From NCBI RefSeq assembly GCF_944384735.1, contig NZ_CALWUN010000007.1, positions 1-49,777 on the forward strand: a stretch of 49,777 bases of DNA, given 5' to 3'. This document shows, piece after piece, positions 27,410 through 35,686 of this stretch. The notes below the pieces were generated by a model. It was not told the DNA's origin, searched no databases, and worked only from the letters and a program-made list of their open reading frames with translations. The position numbers and the translations under genes are program-made. The stretch's first letter is position 1. Each line of letters opens with the position of its first letter. Origin of the DNA: an uncultured Agathobaculum sp. (GTDB lineage Bacteria > Bacillota > Clostridia > Oscillospirales > Butyricicoccaceae).

Positions 27410-28561
27410 ATGCAGCCGATTTATCTGGATCATGCCGCCACATCGTTTCCCAAGCCGCCGACAGTCGGCGCGCGCATGCGGGAATATGTCGATCAGGTGG
27501 GCGCAAACCTCAACCGGGGTTCGTATGCCGCAGCACAGCAAACCGGGCTGGTCACGCTGCGCCTGCGGGAACGGTTATGTGAACTGTTTAACTTTCCATG
27601 GATGACCCATGTAGTGCTCACGCCGGGCAATACATGGGGGCTGAACCTGCTGCTGCGCGGCCTGCTGCGGCCGGGGGACCACTGCCTGGTGTCCGCGGTC
27701 GAGCATAACGCGGTCATGCGGCCGCTCACGCAGCTGGCGCGAAATGGCGTTACCTTCGACCGCATCCCGTGCGACAGCACGGGGCGGCTGCTGGTCGATT
27801 GGGTGGAGCCGCTGCTGCGGTACAATACCCGGCTGGTGCTGCTCACCCATGCGTCCAATGTGACTGGCGCGGTGCATGACGTGCAGGCTGTCGGCCGGAT
27901 CTGCCGCATTTACGGCGTGCCGCTCGCGCTGGATGCCGCGCAGACAGCCGGTCACCTGCCGGTCGATTTTGCCGCGCTCGGGCTGAGCGCGCTCAGCGTG
28001 CCGGGGCACAAGGGGCTGCTCGGCCCGCAGGGCATCGGCGCGCTGCTGCTGCGGCCGGATCTGGCCGAAATGCTGGTGCCGACGGTGAGCGGCGGCACGG
28101 GCAGCGTGTCGGACAGCGAGCAGGTGCCCGAATATCTGCCCGACCGGTTTGAACCGGGCACGCCCAACCTGCCCGGTATCTTCGGCTGGGAGGCTGCGCT
28201 GGCATACCTGCAAAAGACAACGGTACAGGCGGTGCATGCGCACGACCGGACGTTGTCCCAGCGCCTGCTGGATGGGCTGCGCGCGGTGCCGGGCGTGGTG
28301 ATGTATGGGCCGGACACGGTGGACAACCGTGTTGGTGTGTTCAGCCTGGATTTTCCGGGCAAGGACAATGCCGAGGTTGCCGCCGCGCTCGAGGAGCGCT
28401 TTGGCATCCTGTCGCGCTGCGGGCTGCATTGTGCGCCGAACGCGCACCGTACAATCGGCACCTTCCCGCGCGGCACGGTGCGGCTGTCGCTCGGCTGGTA
28501 TACCACCGCGCGGGAGATTGACCGCGCAATAGAGGCGGTCGGCAAAATCAGCGCAGAATGA
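27410..28561 (+). CDS. Cysteine desulfurase-family protein (class V aminotransferase) of the selenium cluster
   Basis: 383 residues, PLP fold-type I. YLDHAATSFPKP at the N terminus, Lys201 in VPGHKGLLGPQG as the Schiff base, and the catalytic-cysteine motif RCGLHCAPNAH with Cys341. The GLHCAP arrangement resembles group II (CsdA/SufS-like) desulfurases and the subfamily found next to selD in Enterococcus faecalis (EF2568 type). It likely releases selenium or sulfur from (seleno)cysteine for SelD or cofactor assembly; substrate preference is inferred. GGGAGGG precedes the ATG. It converges on selD and overlaps its end by 14 bases. Confidence 0.85.
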   Translation: MQPIYLDHAATSFPKPPTVGARMREYVDQVGANLNRGSYAAAQQTGLVTLRLRERLCELFNFPWMTHVVLTPGNTWGLNLLLRGLLRPGDHCLVSAVEHNAVMRPLTQLARNGVTFDRIPCDSTGRLLVDWVEPLLRYNTRLVLLTHASNVTGAVHDVQAVGRICRIYGVPLALDAAQTAGHLPVDFAALGLSALSVPGHKGLLGPQGIGALLLRPDLAEMLVPTVSGGTGSVSDSEQVPEYLPDRFEPGTPNLPGIFGWEAALAYLQKTTVQAVHAHDRTLSQRLLDGLRAVPGVVMYGPDTVDNRVGVFSLDFPGKDNAEVAAALEERFGILSRCGLHCAPNAHRTIGTFPRGTVRLSLGWYTTAREIDRAIEAVGKISAE

Positions 28562-29585
28562 TACGCTTGCCGCCGGCCGGTGCACAAACCGTTCCGATGC
28601 GTCTGGCATCCGGGACGGTTTTTTGCAGTGCTGCTGCGAGTGCGTCCGCGTCCGCCGGATCGGCCGCGATCAGCAGGCCGCCCGAGGTCTGCGGGTCGTA
28701 GAGCGCGTCCTGTACTTCGAGCGGTACGCCGTCCGCCTCGACGGACGCTTCGGCATACCGGCGGTTGCGGTACATGCCCTCGGGCAGGATGCCCATGCGG
28801 GCAAATTCCAGCGCCTCGGGCGGGATGGGCAGGGCAGTTGTATCCAGTTCGATCTGTACGCCGCTGCCCTGCGCCATTTCGAGCGCATGGCCGAGCAGGC
28901 CGAAGCCGGTCACGTCCGTGCAGGCATGCACGCGGAACTGCACCATCGTGTCGCGCGCGGCGCGGTTGAGCGTGGTCATGCGCGCATAGACGGCCTGCAA
29001 TACATCAGGCGGGCACAGGTCGGCTTTGGCGGCTGTGGTCAGGATGCCCGCGCCGAGCGGTTTGGTTAAAAACAGCACGTCGCCCGGCTGCGCGCCCGCG
29101 TTGGTCAGTACATGGTCCGGATGGACAAAGCCGGTGACGCTCAGGCCGTATTTGGGTTCTTCATCGAGGATACTGTGGCCGCCCGCGATGACCGCGCCCG
29201 CCTCATAGACCTTGCTGTATCCGCCGCGCAGCAGGTCGTGCACCGCGTCGTCCGGCATGGATTTCGGGATGCACAGCAGGTTGAGCGCAATTTTGGGCTC
29301 CCCGCCCATGGCATACACGTCGGACAGGGCGTTTGCCGCCGCGATCTGTCCGAACAGAAACGGGTCGTCCGCGATCGGTGGGAAAAAGTCGACGGTCTGC
29401 ACAAGCGCAAGCCCGTCCGACACGCGGTAGACCGCCGCGTCGTCGCTTTTGTCAAAGCCGACCAGCAGGCTGCTGTCGGCATGCACCGGCAGTCCGTCCA
29501 GCAGGCGGGCAAGCGTGCCCGCGCCGACCTTGGCGCCGCAGCCCGCGCAGCTGGCGAGCTTGGTGAGTTTGATCTCCTGTTCCAT
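28548..29585 (-). CDS. selD: Selenide, water dikinase (SelD)
   Basis: 345 residues. Makes selenophosphate from selenide and ATP. The N-terminal glycine-rich active-site loop reads SCAGCGAK: Cys16 and Lys19 correspond to E. coli Cys17 and Lys20, while the second cysteine of E. coli (Cys19) is Ala18 here, a tolerated variant. LVGFDKSDDAAVY, QTVDFFPPI and VTGFGLLGHALEMA are SelD signatures, and DPQTSGGLL closes the ATP site. ATG 29585 has AAGGAGCGG upstream; earlier in-frame codons overlap the leader. No selA or selB is in the window. Confidence 0.94.
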   Translation of the reverse strand: MEQEIKLTKLASCAGCGAKVGAGTLARLLDGLPVHADSSLLVGFDKSDDAAVYRVSDGLALVQTVDFFPPIADDPFLFGQIAAANALSDVYAMGGEPKIALNLLCIPKSMPDDAVHDLLRGGYSKVYEAGAVIAGGHSILDEEPKYGLSVTGFVHPDHVLTNAGAQPGDVLFLTKPLGAGILTTAAKADLCPPDVLQAVYARMTTLNRAARDTMVQFRVHACTDVTGFGLLGHALEMAQGSGVQIELDTTALPIPPEALEFARMGILPEGMYRNRRYAEASVEADGVPLEVQDALYDPQTSGGLLIAADPADADALAAALQKTVPDARRIGTVCAPAGGKRIILR

Positions 29586-29643
29586 CGTCCGCTCCTTGGT
29601 TGCAAGAGTGAGGGAAAACGGCAACGACCGTTATCCTATTAAA

Positions 29644-29672
29644 AAGATAACACGGGACAGGGCAAAGGTCAA
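29644..29672 (-). promoter_or_regulatory. Promoter of selD
   Basis: On the minus strand TTGACC (29672-29667) and TATCTT (29649-29644) are 17 bases apart, about 60 bases before the selD start. Confidence 0.65.
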
Positions 29673-29687
29673 GCCGCGGCGCGCGCT

Positions 29688-29716
29688 TTGCATCCCTGCG
29701 CAAACTGTGCTATAAT
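29688..29716 (+). promoter_or_regulatory. Promoter of the EamA transporter operon
   Basis: TTGCAT (29688-29693) and a perfect TATAAT (29711-29716), 17-base spacer. The in-frame ATG at 29722 lies at the expected transcription start, which argues against using it for translation. Confidence 0.65.
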
Positions 29717-29751
29717 ACCTAATGGATGAAAAGAGGGGAGGGGGAAGGCTG

Positions 29752-30636
29752 GTGCTTTCCAAAAAAAGCAAGGCAATCGGGTTTATCCTGCTGTCCGCGT
29801 TTGGATTTGCGCTGATGAGCACGTTTGTGCGGCTGGCGGGCGACCTGCCATCCATGCAGAAGTCTTTTTTTCGCAATCTGGTCGCGATGCTGGTGGCGGC
29901 AGTCGCGCTGCGGCGCAAAGGTGTCAGCTGGAAATGGGAGAAGGGCAACCTGTCGATGCTGCTGCTGCGCGCGACCTGCGGCACGCTGGGCATCCTGTGC
30001 AATTACTATGCGATCGACCGGCTGGTGTTGGCAGACGCCAACATTTTGAATAAGATGTCGCCGTTTTTCGCAATTTTATTCTCGCTGTTCCTGCTGAGGG
30101 AGCGCGCCAACGTCTGGCAGTATCTGGCGGTGCTGGCGGCGTTCGGCGGCAGCATGCTGATCATCAAGCCGGGCTTTTCGGCCGATATGTTTCCGGCGTT
30201 CATCGGCCTGCTGGGCGGCATTTTTGCGGGCGCGGCCTATACGGCGGTGCGCGCCCTGTCGAAAAAAGGGGAGAACAGCGCGCGGATCGTGTTTTTCTTC
30301 TCGGCGTTTTCCACGCTGGTGTGCCTGCCGTACCTGCTGCTGGACTTCCATCCGATGCAGTGGTGGCAGCTGGCCAGCCTGCTGGGAGCGGGCGCTGCGG
30401 CCACGCTCGGGCAGTTCGGCGTGACGCTGGCTTACGCGCACGCTCCGGCCAAGGAGATTTCGGTGTTCGATTATACGCAGGTGCTGTTTTCTGCGCTGCT
30501 TGGTTTTCTGCTGTTTGACCAAGTGCCGGATCTGCTGAGCGTATTGGGTTATGTTGTGATTTGCGGTGTATCGGTGCTGATGTTCCTGTATAACCGCACG
30601 TTGGAAAGCAGGGAGCAGGCAAGTGGAAGGGTTTGA
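29752..30636 (+). CDS. EamA/DMT-superfamily transporter
   Basis: 294 residues with ten membrane helices made of two EamA repeats (first: GFILLSAFGFALMSTFVRL through LADANILNKMSPFFAILFSLFLLRE; second from FIGLLGGIFAGAAYTAVRALS). Drug/metabolite transporters of this type export amino acids, nucleotides or other metabolites; cargo unknown. GTG 29752 is chosen because a GGGGAGGGGGAAGG stretch sits just upstream and ATG 29722 lies on the transcription start. The last 14 bases overlap the next gene. Confidence 0.83.
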   Translation: MLSKKSKAIGFILLSAFGFALMSTFVRLAGDLPSMQKSFFRNLVAMLVAAVALRRKGVSWKWEKGNLSMLLLRATCGTLGILCNYYAIDRLVLADANILNKMSPFFAILFSLFLLRERANVWQYLAVLAAFGGSMLIIKPGFSADMFPAFIGLLGGIFAGAAYTAVRALSKKGENSARIVFFFSAFSTLVCLPYLLLDFHPMQWWQLASLLGAGAAATLGQFGVTLAYAHAPAKEISVFDYTQVLFSALLGFLLFDQVPDLLSVLGYVVICGVSVLMFLYNRTLESREQASGRV

Positions 30637-31138
30637 AGTCATCCGGTCGCGCCGCCGTACCATGGCGGTCGAGGTCACACGCGAAGGGCGCGTGCTGGTG
30701 CGTGTGCCGCTGCGCACATCGGATGCAGCGGTGCGGCGGTTTGTGGCCGACCAGACGGCGTGGATCGAAAAGGCAAAGGCACGGCAGCGCGCGCGTTTGG
30801 AGGCGCATCCCGAACCGGATGCAGCGCGCAGCGAGCAGCTGCTGCACCGGGCGTGTCAGGAACTGCCGCCCAAGGTGGCGGCATATGCGCAGCGCATGGG
30901 GCTGCGGCCGACGGGCATCACCATCACCTCGGCGCGCACGCGTTTCGGCTCGTGCAGCCCGAAGAACCGGCTGTGCTTTTCGTGGCGGTTGATGGACTAC
31001 CCGGAGGAGGCTATCGACTATGTGGTCGTGCATGAGCTGGCGCATATCGTACATAAGAACCACGGGCCGCAGTTCTGGGCGCTGGTGGAACAGTATATGC
31101 CGGATTACCGCGCCCGTCGTGATCTGCTGCGGGAATGA
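30623..31138 (+). CDS. YgjP-type M48-like metallopeptidase
   Basis: 171 residues. The zinc motif HELAH (His137-Glu138-His141) and a third ligand His147 in KNHGPQFW are those of the YgjP/DUF45 family. FGSCSPKNRLCFSW ahead of the motif is also family-typical. No signal peptide, so cytoplasmic. Substrates of this family are not established. GTG start overlapping the transporter gene by 14 bases implies coupling. The LacI-family gene follows after 31 bases and may be on the same transcript. Confidence 0.83.
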   Translation: MEGFEVIRSRRRTMAVEVTREGRVLVRVPLRTSDAAVRRFVADQTAWIEKAKARQRARLEAHPEPDAARSEQLLHRACQELPPKVAAYAQRMGLRPTGITITSARTRFGSCSPKNRLCFSWRLMDYPEEAIDYVVVHELAHIVHKNHGPQFWALVEQYMPDYRARRDLLRE

Positions 31139-31169
31139 CAGGTGAATATGCTTGCAGGAGGGGAAACAA

Positions 31170-32150
31170 ATGACGATTGCGGAAATCGCCAGCCGCGCGG
31201 GCGTGTCCAAGGCGGCGGTCTCGCGCTACCTGAACAACGGTTATGTCAGCTCGGAAAAGCGGGAGGCCATCCGCCGGGTGATCGAGGAGACCGGCTATGT
31301 GCCTTCGCAGCAGGCGCAGACGCTGCGCACGGGCAAAAGCCGCATGATCGGTGTGATCGTGCCGCGCATTGATTCGGAGTCGATCAGCCGCGTGGTCGCG
31401 GGCATTTCGCAGGTGCTCGAGTCGCGCGGCTATCGGCTTCTGCTGGCAACGACGGCAAACCGCATAGAAAAGGAATTGGAGTATCTGGAAGTGTTCCGCA
31501 GCGGCAATGTCGATGGGGTGATTTTGCTGGCGACCATGCTGTCTGCTGCGCACCGCAAGGCGCTGGCGGCGCTCGGCGTGCCGGCTGTGCTGGTTGGGCA
31601 GCAGATGGACGGCATGTCCTGCGTCTATCACGATGACCGCGGCGCGGCGCGCGCCGTGACCGAGCTGCTGCTGCAAAAGGGACGCCGCCAGGTGGGGTAT
31701 GTCGGCGTTACGCCGCGCGACCGCGCCGCTGGTGCCGCGCGCCGCGCGGGCTATCAGGATGCGCTGCATGCGGCCGGGATGGAGCCCAACCCGGCATGGA
31801 TGGAGCAGAGTGATTTTTCGATCGACGGCGGCAGTGCCGCAGCCGAGCGCCTGCTGGCGCGCGTGCCGGATATCGAAGGTATTTTTTGCGCAACCGATTC
31901 CATAGCGATCGGGGTCAAGAAGCGGTTGGAGGCACAGGGGAAGCGCATACCGGAAGAGGTGGCGCTGGTCGGCATCGGCCATTCACGCCTGAGCGAACTG
32001 GTGCAGCCCAAGCTGGCGACCGCGCACTACTACTACCAAACCAGCGGCGAGGAGGCCGCGCGCGACCTGCTGGAGATCATCGAGCAGGGGATTGACCGGA
32101 AAAAACAGCTGATGCTGGGGTTTGAGGTGTTTGCTGGCGGATCGGTTTGA
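31170..32150 (+). CDS. scrR: LacI-family transcriptional regulator, probable sucrose operon repressor
   Basis: 326 residues. N-terminal helix-turn-helix (TIAEIASRAGVSKAAVS, residues 2-18) with the LacI hinge helix near residue 50 (QQAQTLRTGKS), then the periplasmic-binding-protein-like sensor domain with FCATDSIAIGV and VALVGIGHS. It sits immediately upstream of, and in the same direction as, a sucrose PTS operon whose leader has a LacI-type palindrome, so repression relieved by a sugar phosphate is likely. ATG 31170 follows GGAGGGG; the earlier TTG 31152 is not needed. Confidence 0.85.
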   Translation: MTIAEIASRAGVSKAAVSRYLNNGYVSSEKREAIRRVIEETGYVPSQQAQTLRTGKSRMIGVIVPRIDSESISRVVAGISQVLESRGYRLLLATTANRIEKELEYLEVFRSGNVDGVILLATMLSAAHRKALAALGVPAVLVGQQMDGMSCVYHDDRGAARAVTELLLQKGRRQVGYVGVTPRDRAAGAARRAGYQDALHAAGMEPNPAWMEQSDFSIDGGSAAAERLLARVPDIEGIFCATDSIAIGVKKRLEAQGKRIPEEVALVGIGHSRLSELVQPKLATAHYYYQTSGEEAARDLLEIIEQGIDRKKQLMLGFEVFAGGSV

Positions 32151-32177
32151 TTTTGACCATAGCGTGACGGCAAGGGG

Positions 32178-32214
32178 AGCCTTCCGCGTCCGGTGGGGCG
32201 CGGAAGGCTTTTTT
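32178..32214 (+). terminator. Terminator of the LacI-family gene
   Basis: AGCCTTCCGCG (32178-32188) and CGCGGAAGGCT (32199-32209) followed by a T-run. Confidence 0.88.
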
Positions 32215-32284
32215 GTTGCCGTTTTTCCGGGATATGGTGGAAGTGCGCAAAAAAAGGCTGCTGAGGTTTGGGCAGTATTGCGGG

Positions 32285-32314
32285 TTTACAAAATGCGATA
32301 GTCAGCAGTATAAT
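32285..32314 (+). promoter_or_regulatory. Promoter of the sucrose operon
   Basis: TTTACA (32285-32290) and a perfect TATAAT (32309-32314), 18-base spacer. Confidence 0.78.
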
Positions 32315-32327
32315 TAATGCAGAAAAG

Positions 32328-32343
32328 ATGAAATCGATTTCAT
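32328..32343. promoter_or_regulatory. LacI-family operator of the sucrose operon
   Basis: ATGAAATCGATTTCAT is a perfect 16-bp palindrome with the central CG typical of LacI-family sites. It begins about seven bases after the expected transcription start, so binding would block transcription. Confidence 0.75.
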
Positions 32344-32368
32344 AAAATGTGTGAAAGGCGGAGAGAAT

Positions 32369-34261
32369 ATGGATTATGCAAAGGCGGCGGCCGAGGTGCT
32401 GCAAAGCATCGGCGGCAAGGAAAACGTCGTTTCAGCGGCGCACTGTGCCACACGTCTGCGGCTGGTGATCGCGGACAACAAGAAGGTCAATAAGCCTGCG
32501 CTCGAAAACGCGACCGGCGTGCAGGGTGTGTTTGAAGCGCAGGGGCAGCTGCAAATCATCTTTGGAACCGGCACGGTCAACAAGGTTTATGACCAGTTTA
32601 TCGCGCAGTCTGGCGCTTCGGCCGTCAGCAAGGACGAGGCCAAGGCGCAGGCCGCGCAGAAGGGCAACTGGTTCCAGCGCGCCATCAAGACGCTGGGCGA
32701 TATCTTCGTGCCGATCATCCCGGCGATCGTGGCGTCCGGCTTCCTGATGGGCATCATGGAGTCGCTCAAGTTTATGATCAACAACGGCTTTATCACGCTC
32801 GACAGCAGCAGCTCGCTGTTCGTGTTTGCCGACCTGTTTTCCAACGTGGCGTACACCTTCCTGCCCATCCTGATCGCGTTTTCGGCGGCAAAGGTGTTCG
32901 GCGGCAACCCGTTCCTCGGTGTGGTCATCGGCATGATCATGCTGCACCCCAACCTGCAAAACGCGTGGACGGTCGCGACCGAGGGCGTACATACCTATCA
33001 GGAAGTATTCTTCGGCCTGTACAAGGTGCCGCTGGTCGGCTATCAGGGTCACGTCATCCCTGTCATCATCGCGGTCTGGCTGATGTGCTTTATCGAAAAG
33101 CGGCTGCATAAGGTTGTGCCGCCGATGTTCGACCTGTTCGTCACCCCGCTGGTTTCGGTATTTGTCACCGGCTATCTAACGCTGGCCGCTATCGGCCCGG
33201 TGTTCACGACGGTCGAGAACTTTGTCATCAACGGCGTGCAGTGGCTGATTGCCATCCCGCTTGGCATCGGTTCGTTCATCATGGGCGGCCTGTATGCGAC
33301 CACGGTTGTTTCCGGCATCCATCACATGTATACCATCATCGACCTCGGCCAGCTCGGCGCGTACGGCCTGACCTACTGGCTGCCGCTGGCGTCCGCGGCC
33401 AATGTGGCGCAGGGCGGTGCGGCGCTCGCAGTCGCGCTCAAGACCAAGAATAAAAAGCTCAAGAGCATGGCGCTGCCCGCTTCGCTGTCCGCGTTCATGG
33501 GCATCACCGAGCCTGCGATCTTTGGCGTCAACCTGCGCTTTGTCCGTCCGTTTATTGCGGGCGCACTGGGCGGCGCGTGCGGCGCGCTGTATGCCTCGGT
33601 GGTCGGCTTGGGTGCGACCGGCACGGGCGTGACCGGCATCTTCGGCATCCTGCTGCACCTGCACCATCCGGTGCAGTACATCCTGACGATTGCCATTGCC
33701 ACCGGCGTTGCATTTGTGGTATCGTGGATATTGGGCATCCCGGAGGAGAACACCCAGCCGCAGGCAGCGCCTGCCCCGGCGGAGGAAGCCCCGACTGTTG
33801 CAGCACCGCAGGGTGACAGTGTGCTGGCTGCGCCGCTGACCGGCACGGCGGTTTCGCTGGACGAGACGGGCGACCCCGCTTTCATGTCCGGCGCGCTGGG
33901 TAAGGGTGTCGCCATCCGCCCGACGGAAAACCGCGTGGTCGCGCCGTGCGATGGCACGGTGTCCGCCGTGATGGGGCATGCGGTCGGTATTTCGTGCGCC
34001 GACGGCGCCGAGCTGCTTATCCATGTGGGCATCGACACGGTCAGCCTGAACGGCCAGCATTATACCGGCTATGTGCAGGAGGGCCAGACCGTCAAGGCGG
34101 GCGACCTGCTGCTGGAATTTGACCGTGCGGCCATCGAAAAGGCCGGTTATCCGGTCATTACCCCGGTTGTTGTGACCAACGCGGCCGAGTTTGCCGCCGT
34201 TGAAGGTAAGCTGGGCGCGGTTACCGCGGGCAAGGATACGGTTCTGACGATCAAGCGATAA
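32369..34261 (+). CDS. scrA: Sucrose-specific PTS transporter, EIIBCA fusion
   Basis: 630 residues. Imports sucrose as sucrose-6-phosphate. Domain order: EIIB (residues 1-85) with phosphocysteine Cys26 in AAHCATRLR; EIIC (about 105-450), multi-pass, with GITEPAIFGVNLR; an Ala/Pro-rich linker near 465-485; and a C-terminal EIIA of the glucose type (about 490-630) with His537 (GHAVGI) and phospho-accepting His552 (LIHVGIDTV). The built-in EIIA means no separate EIIAGlc is needed. ATG 32369 has GGCGGAGA upstream. Sugar specificity rests on the B-C sequence type and on scrB and the kinase next to it. Confidence 0.92.
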   Translation: MDYAKAAAEVLQSIGGKENVVSAAHCATRLRLVIADNKKVNKPALENATGVQGVFEAQGQLQIIFGTGTVNKVYDQFIAQSGASAVSKDEAKAQAAQKGNWFQRAIKTLGDIFVPIIPAIVASGFLMGIMESLKFMINNGFITLDSSSSLFVFADLFSNVAYTFLPILIAFSAAKVFGGNPFLGVVIGMIMLHPNLQNAWTVATEGVHTYQEVFFGLYKVPLVGYQGHVIPVIIAVWLMCFIEKRLHKVVPPMFDLFVTPLVSVFVTGYLTLAAIGPVFTTVENFVINGVQWLIAIPLGIGSFIMGGLYATTVVSGIHHMYTIIDLGQLGAYGLTYWLPLASAANVAQGGAALAVALKTKNKKLKSMALPASLSAFMGITEPAIFGVNLRFVRPFIAGALGGACGALYASVVGLGATGTGVTGIFGILLHLHHPVQYILTIAIATGVAFVVSWILGIPEENTQPQAAPAPAEEAPTVAAPQGDSVLAAPLTGTAVSLDETGDPAFMSGALGKGVAIRPTENRVVAPCDGTVSAVMGHAVGISCADGAELLIHVGIDTVSLNGQHYTGYVQEGQTVKAGDLLLEFDRAAIEKAGYPVITPVVVTNAAEFAAVEGKLGAVTAGKDTVLTIKR

Positions 34262-34276
34262 AAGGGGAGGATCACC

Positions 34277-35668
34277 ATGAGCAACGCATTGCAGCGCGAC
34301 CTGACCGCATTGGTGCGCCGCATCGAGCGCGAGGACGGGCCGCGCGCCGCAGCCGACCCGTGGCGGCAGCGGTTTCATCTGATGTCGCCCGTCGGCTGGC
34401 TCAACGACCCAAACGGCCTGTGCCGCTGCGGCGAGTGGTACCATGTGTTCTATCAGTACGGCCCGTTCGACGCGACCGGCGGCGTCAAGATGTGGGGGCA
34501 TTACCGCAGCCGCGACCTGCTGCGCTGGGAGCAGCTGCCGGTCATGCTGTACCCCGACCAGCCGTGGGACATCCACGGGGTCTATTCCGGCTCGGCGCTG
34601 GTCGAGGATGGGACGATGTACCTGTACTACACCGGCAACGTCAAATTTGCGGGCAACCATGACTATATCCTGACGGGGCGCGGCCACAACACCGCGCTCG
34701 CCGTCTCGCGCGACGGCGTGACGGTGGAAAGCAATGAGCTGCTGCTGGAAAACCGCGACTATCCGGAAAATGTCACCTGCCATGTGCGCGACCCCAAGGT
34801 CTGGGCGCAGGACGGCAAGTATTATATGGTGCTGGGTGCGCGGACGAAGGATGACCGCGGCGAGCTGCTGGTGTACCAGTCGGACGACAAGCGGCATTGG
34901 ACGCATTGCAATACGCTGACCACGGCCGAGCCGTTCGGCTATATGTGGGAGTGTCCCGACCTATTCTGTTTGGATGGGCAGTGGTTCCTGCAATGCTCGC
35001 CGCAGGGCGTGGCGCGGCAGGGCGACTGGTTCCAGAATGTCTACACCTGCGGGTACTTCCCGCTGGACGGCGACTTCCGCAGCGATTACACGCTGGGCGG
35101 CTTTGAGGAGATGGACTGCGGCTTTGACTTCTATGCGCCGCAGACCTTCCGTGACGGCGATCGCCGCATCCAGATCGGTTGGATGGGCATGCCGGACGCA
35201 CCGTACACCAATCCGACGGTCGAGAACGGCTGGCAACACTGCCTGACCGTGCCGTGCCTGCTGCGGCGCGAGGGCAAGACGCTGCGCCGCACGCCGGTGC
35301 CCGAGCTGGAAGCGCTGCGCAAGGGGCGTGTTTCGCCGGAGGAGGCGCAGGTGTTCGACATGGTGTGCCGCACGGCGGCGCAGGGCAGGCTTGTCATCCG
35401 TGGCAGCGCTGTGGTAGAATGGGAGCAGGGACAGCTGCGCCTGACGCTCGATGGCGGCGGCGCGGGCCGTACCATGCGCGTAGCGCCGGTGGAGTCCGTC
35501 CGTTCGCTGCGGGTGCTGGCTGACAGTTCGTCGTTGGAGATTTTCGTCAACGACGGCGAGCGGGTGCTGTCTACGCGCTACTATCCGGCGCCGTATCTGC
35601 ATGGCGTGACGATTTTCGGCGCGGAAGCTGAGCTCTGGGAGATGGGCTCGCTGCAAATCACAGAATAA
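34277..35668 (+). CDS. scrB: Sucrose-6-phosphate hydrolase (GH32)
   Basis: 463 residues. Splits sucrose-6-phosphate to glucose-6-phosphate and fructose. The three GH32 acids are visible: nucleophile Asp44 in WLNDPNG, transition-state stabiliser Asp172 in RDPK, and acid/base Glu225 in ECPD. N-terminal five-bladed propeller followed by a C-terminal beta-sandwich with DSSSLEIFVNDGE. No signal peptide, as expected for an enzyme of PTS sugar. Fifteen bases after scrA, with GGGGAGGAT before the ATG. Confidence 0.94.
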   Translation: MSNALQRDLTALVRRIEREDGPRAAADPWRQRFHLMSPVGWLNDPNGLCRCGEWYHVFYQYGPFDATGGVKMWGHYRSRDLLRWEQLPVMLYPDQPWDIHGVYSGSALVEDGTMYLYYTGNVKFAGNHDYILTGRGHNTALAVSRDGVTVESNELLLENRDYPENVTCHVRDPKVWAQDGKYYMVLGARTKDDRGELLVYQSDDKRHWTHCNTLTTAEPFGYMWECPDLFCLDGQWFLQCSPQGVARQGDWFQNVYTCGYFPLDGDFRSDYTLGGFEEMDCGFDFYAPQTFRDGDRRIQIGWMGMPDAPYTNPTVENGWQHCLTVPCLLRREGKTLRRTPVPELEALRKGRVSPEEAQVFDMVCRTAAQGRLVIRGSAVVEWEQGQLRLTLDGGGAGRTMRVAPVESVRSLRVLADSSSLEIFVNDGERVLSTRYYPAPYLHGVTIFGAEAELWEMGSLQITE

Positions 35669-35686
35669 ACAGGATGTGGATGGATC

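Noticed and set aside
31152..31170. TTG 31152 as start of the LacI-family gene
   Set aside because: It lies before the GGAGGGG site; LacI proteins begin directly at the helix-turn-helix, which fits ATG 31170.
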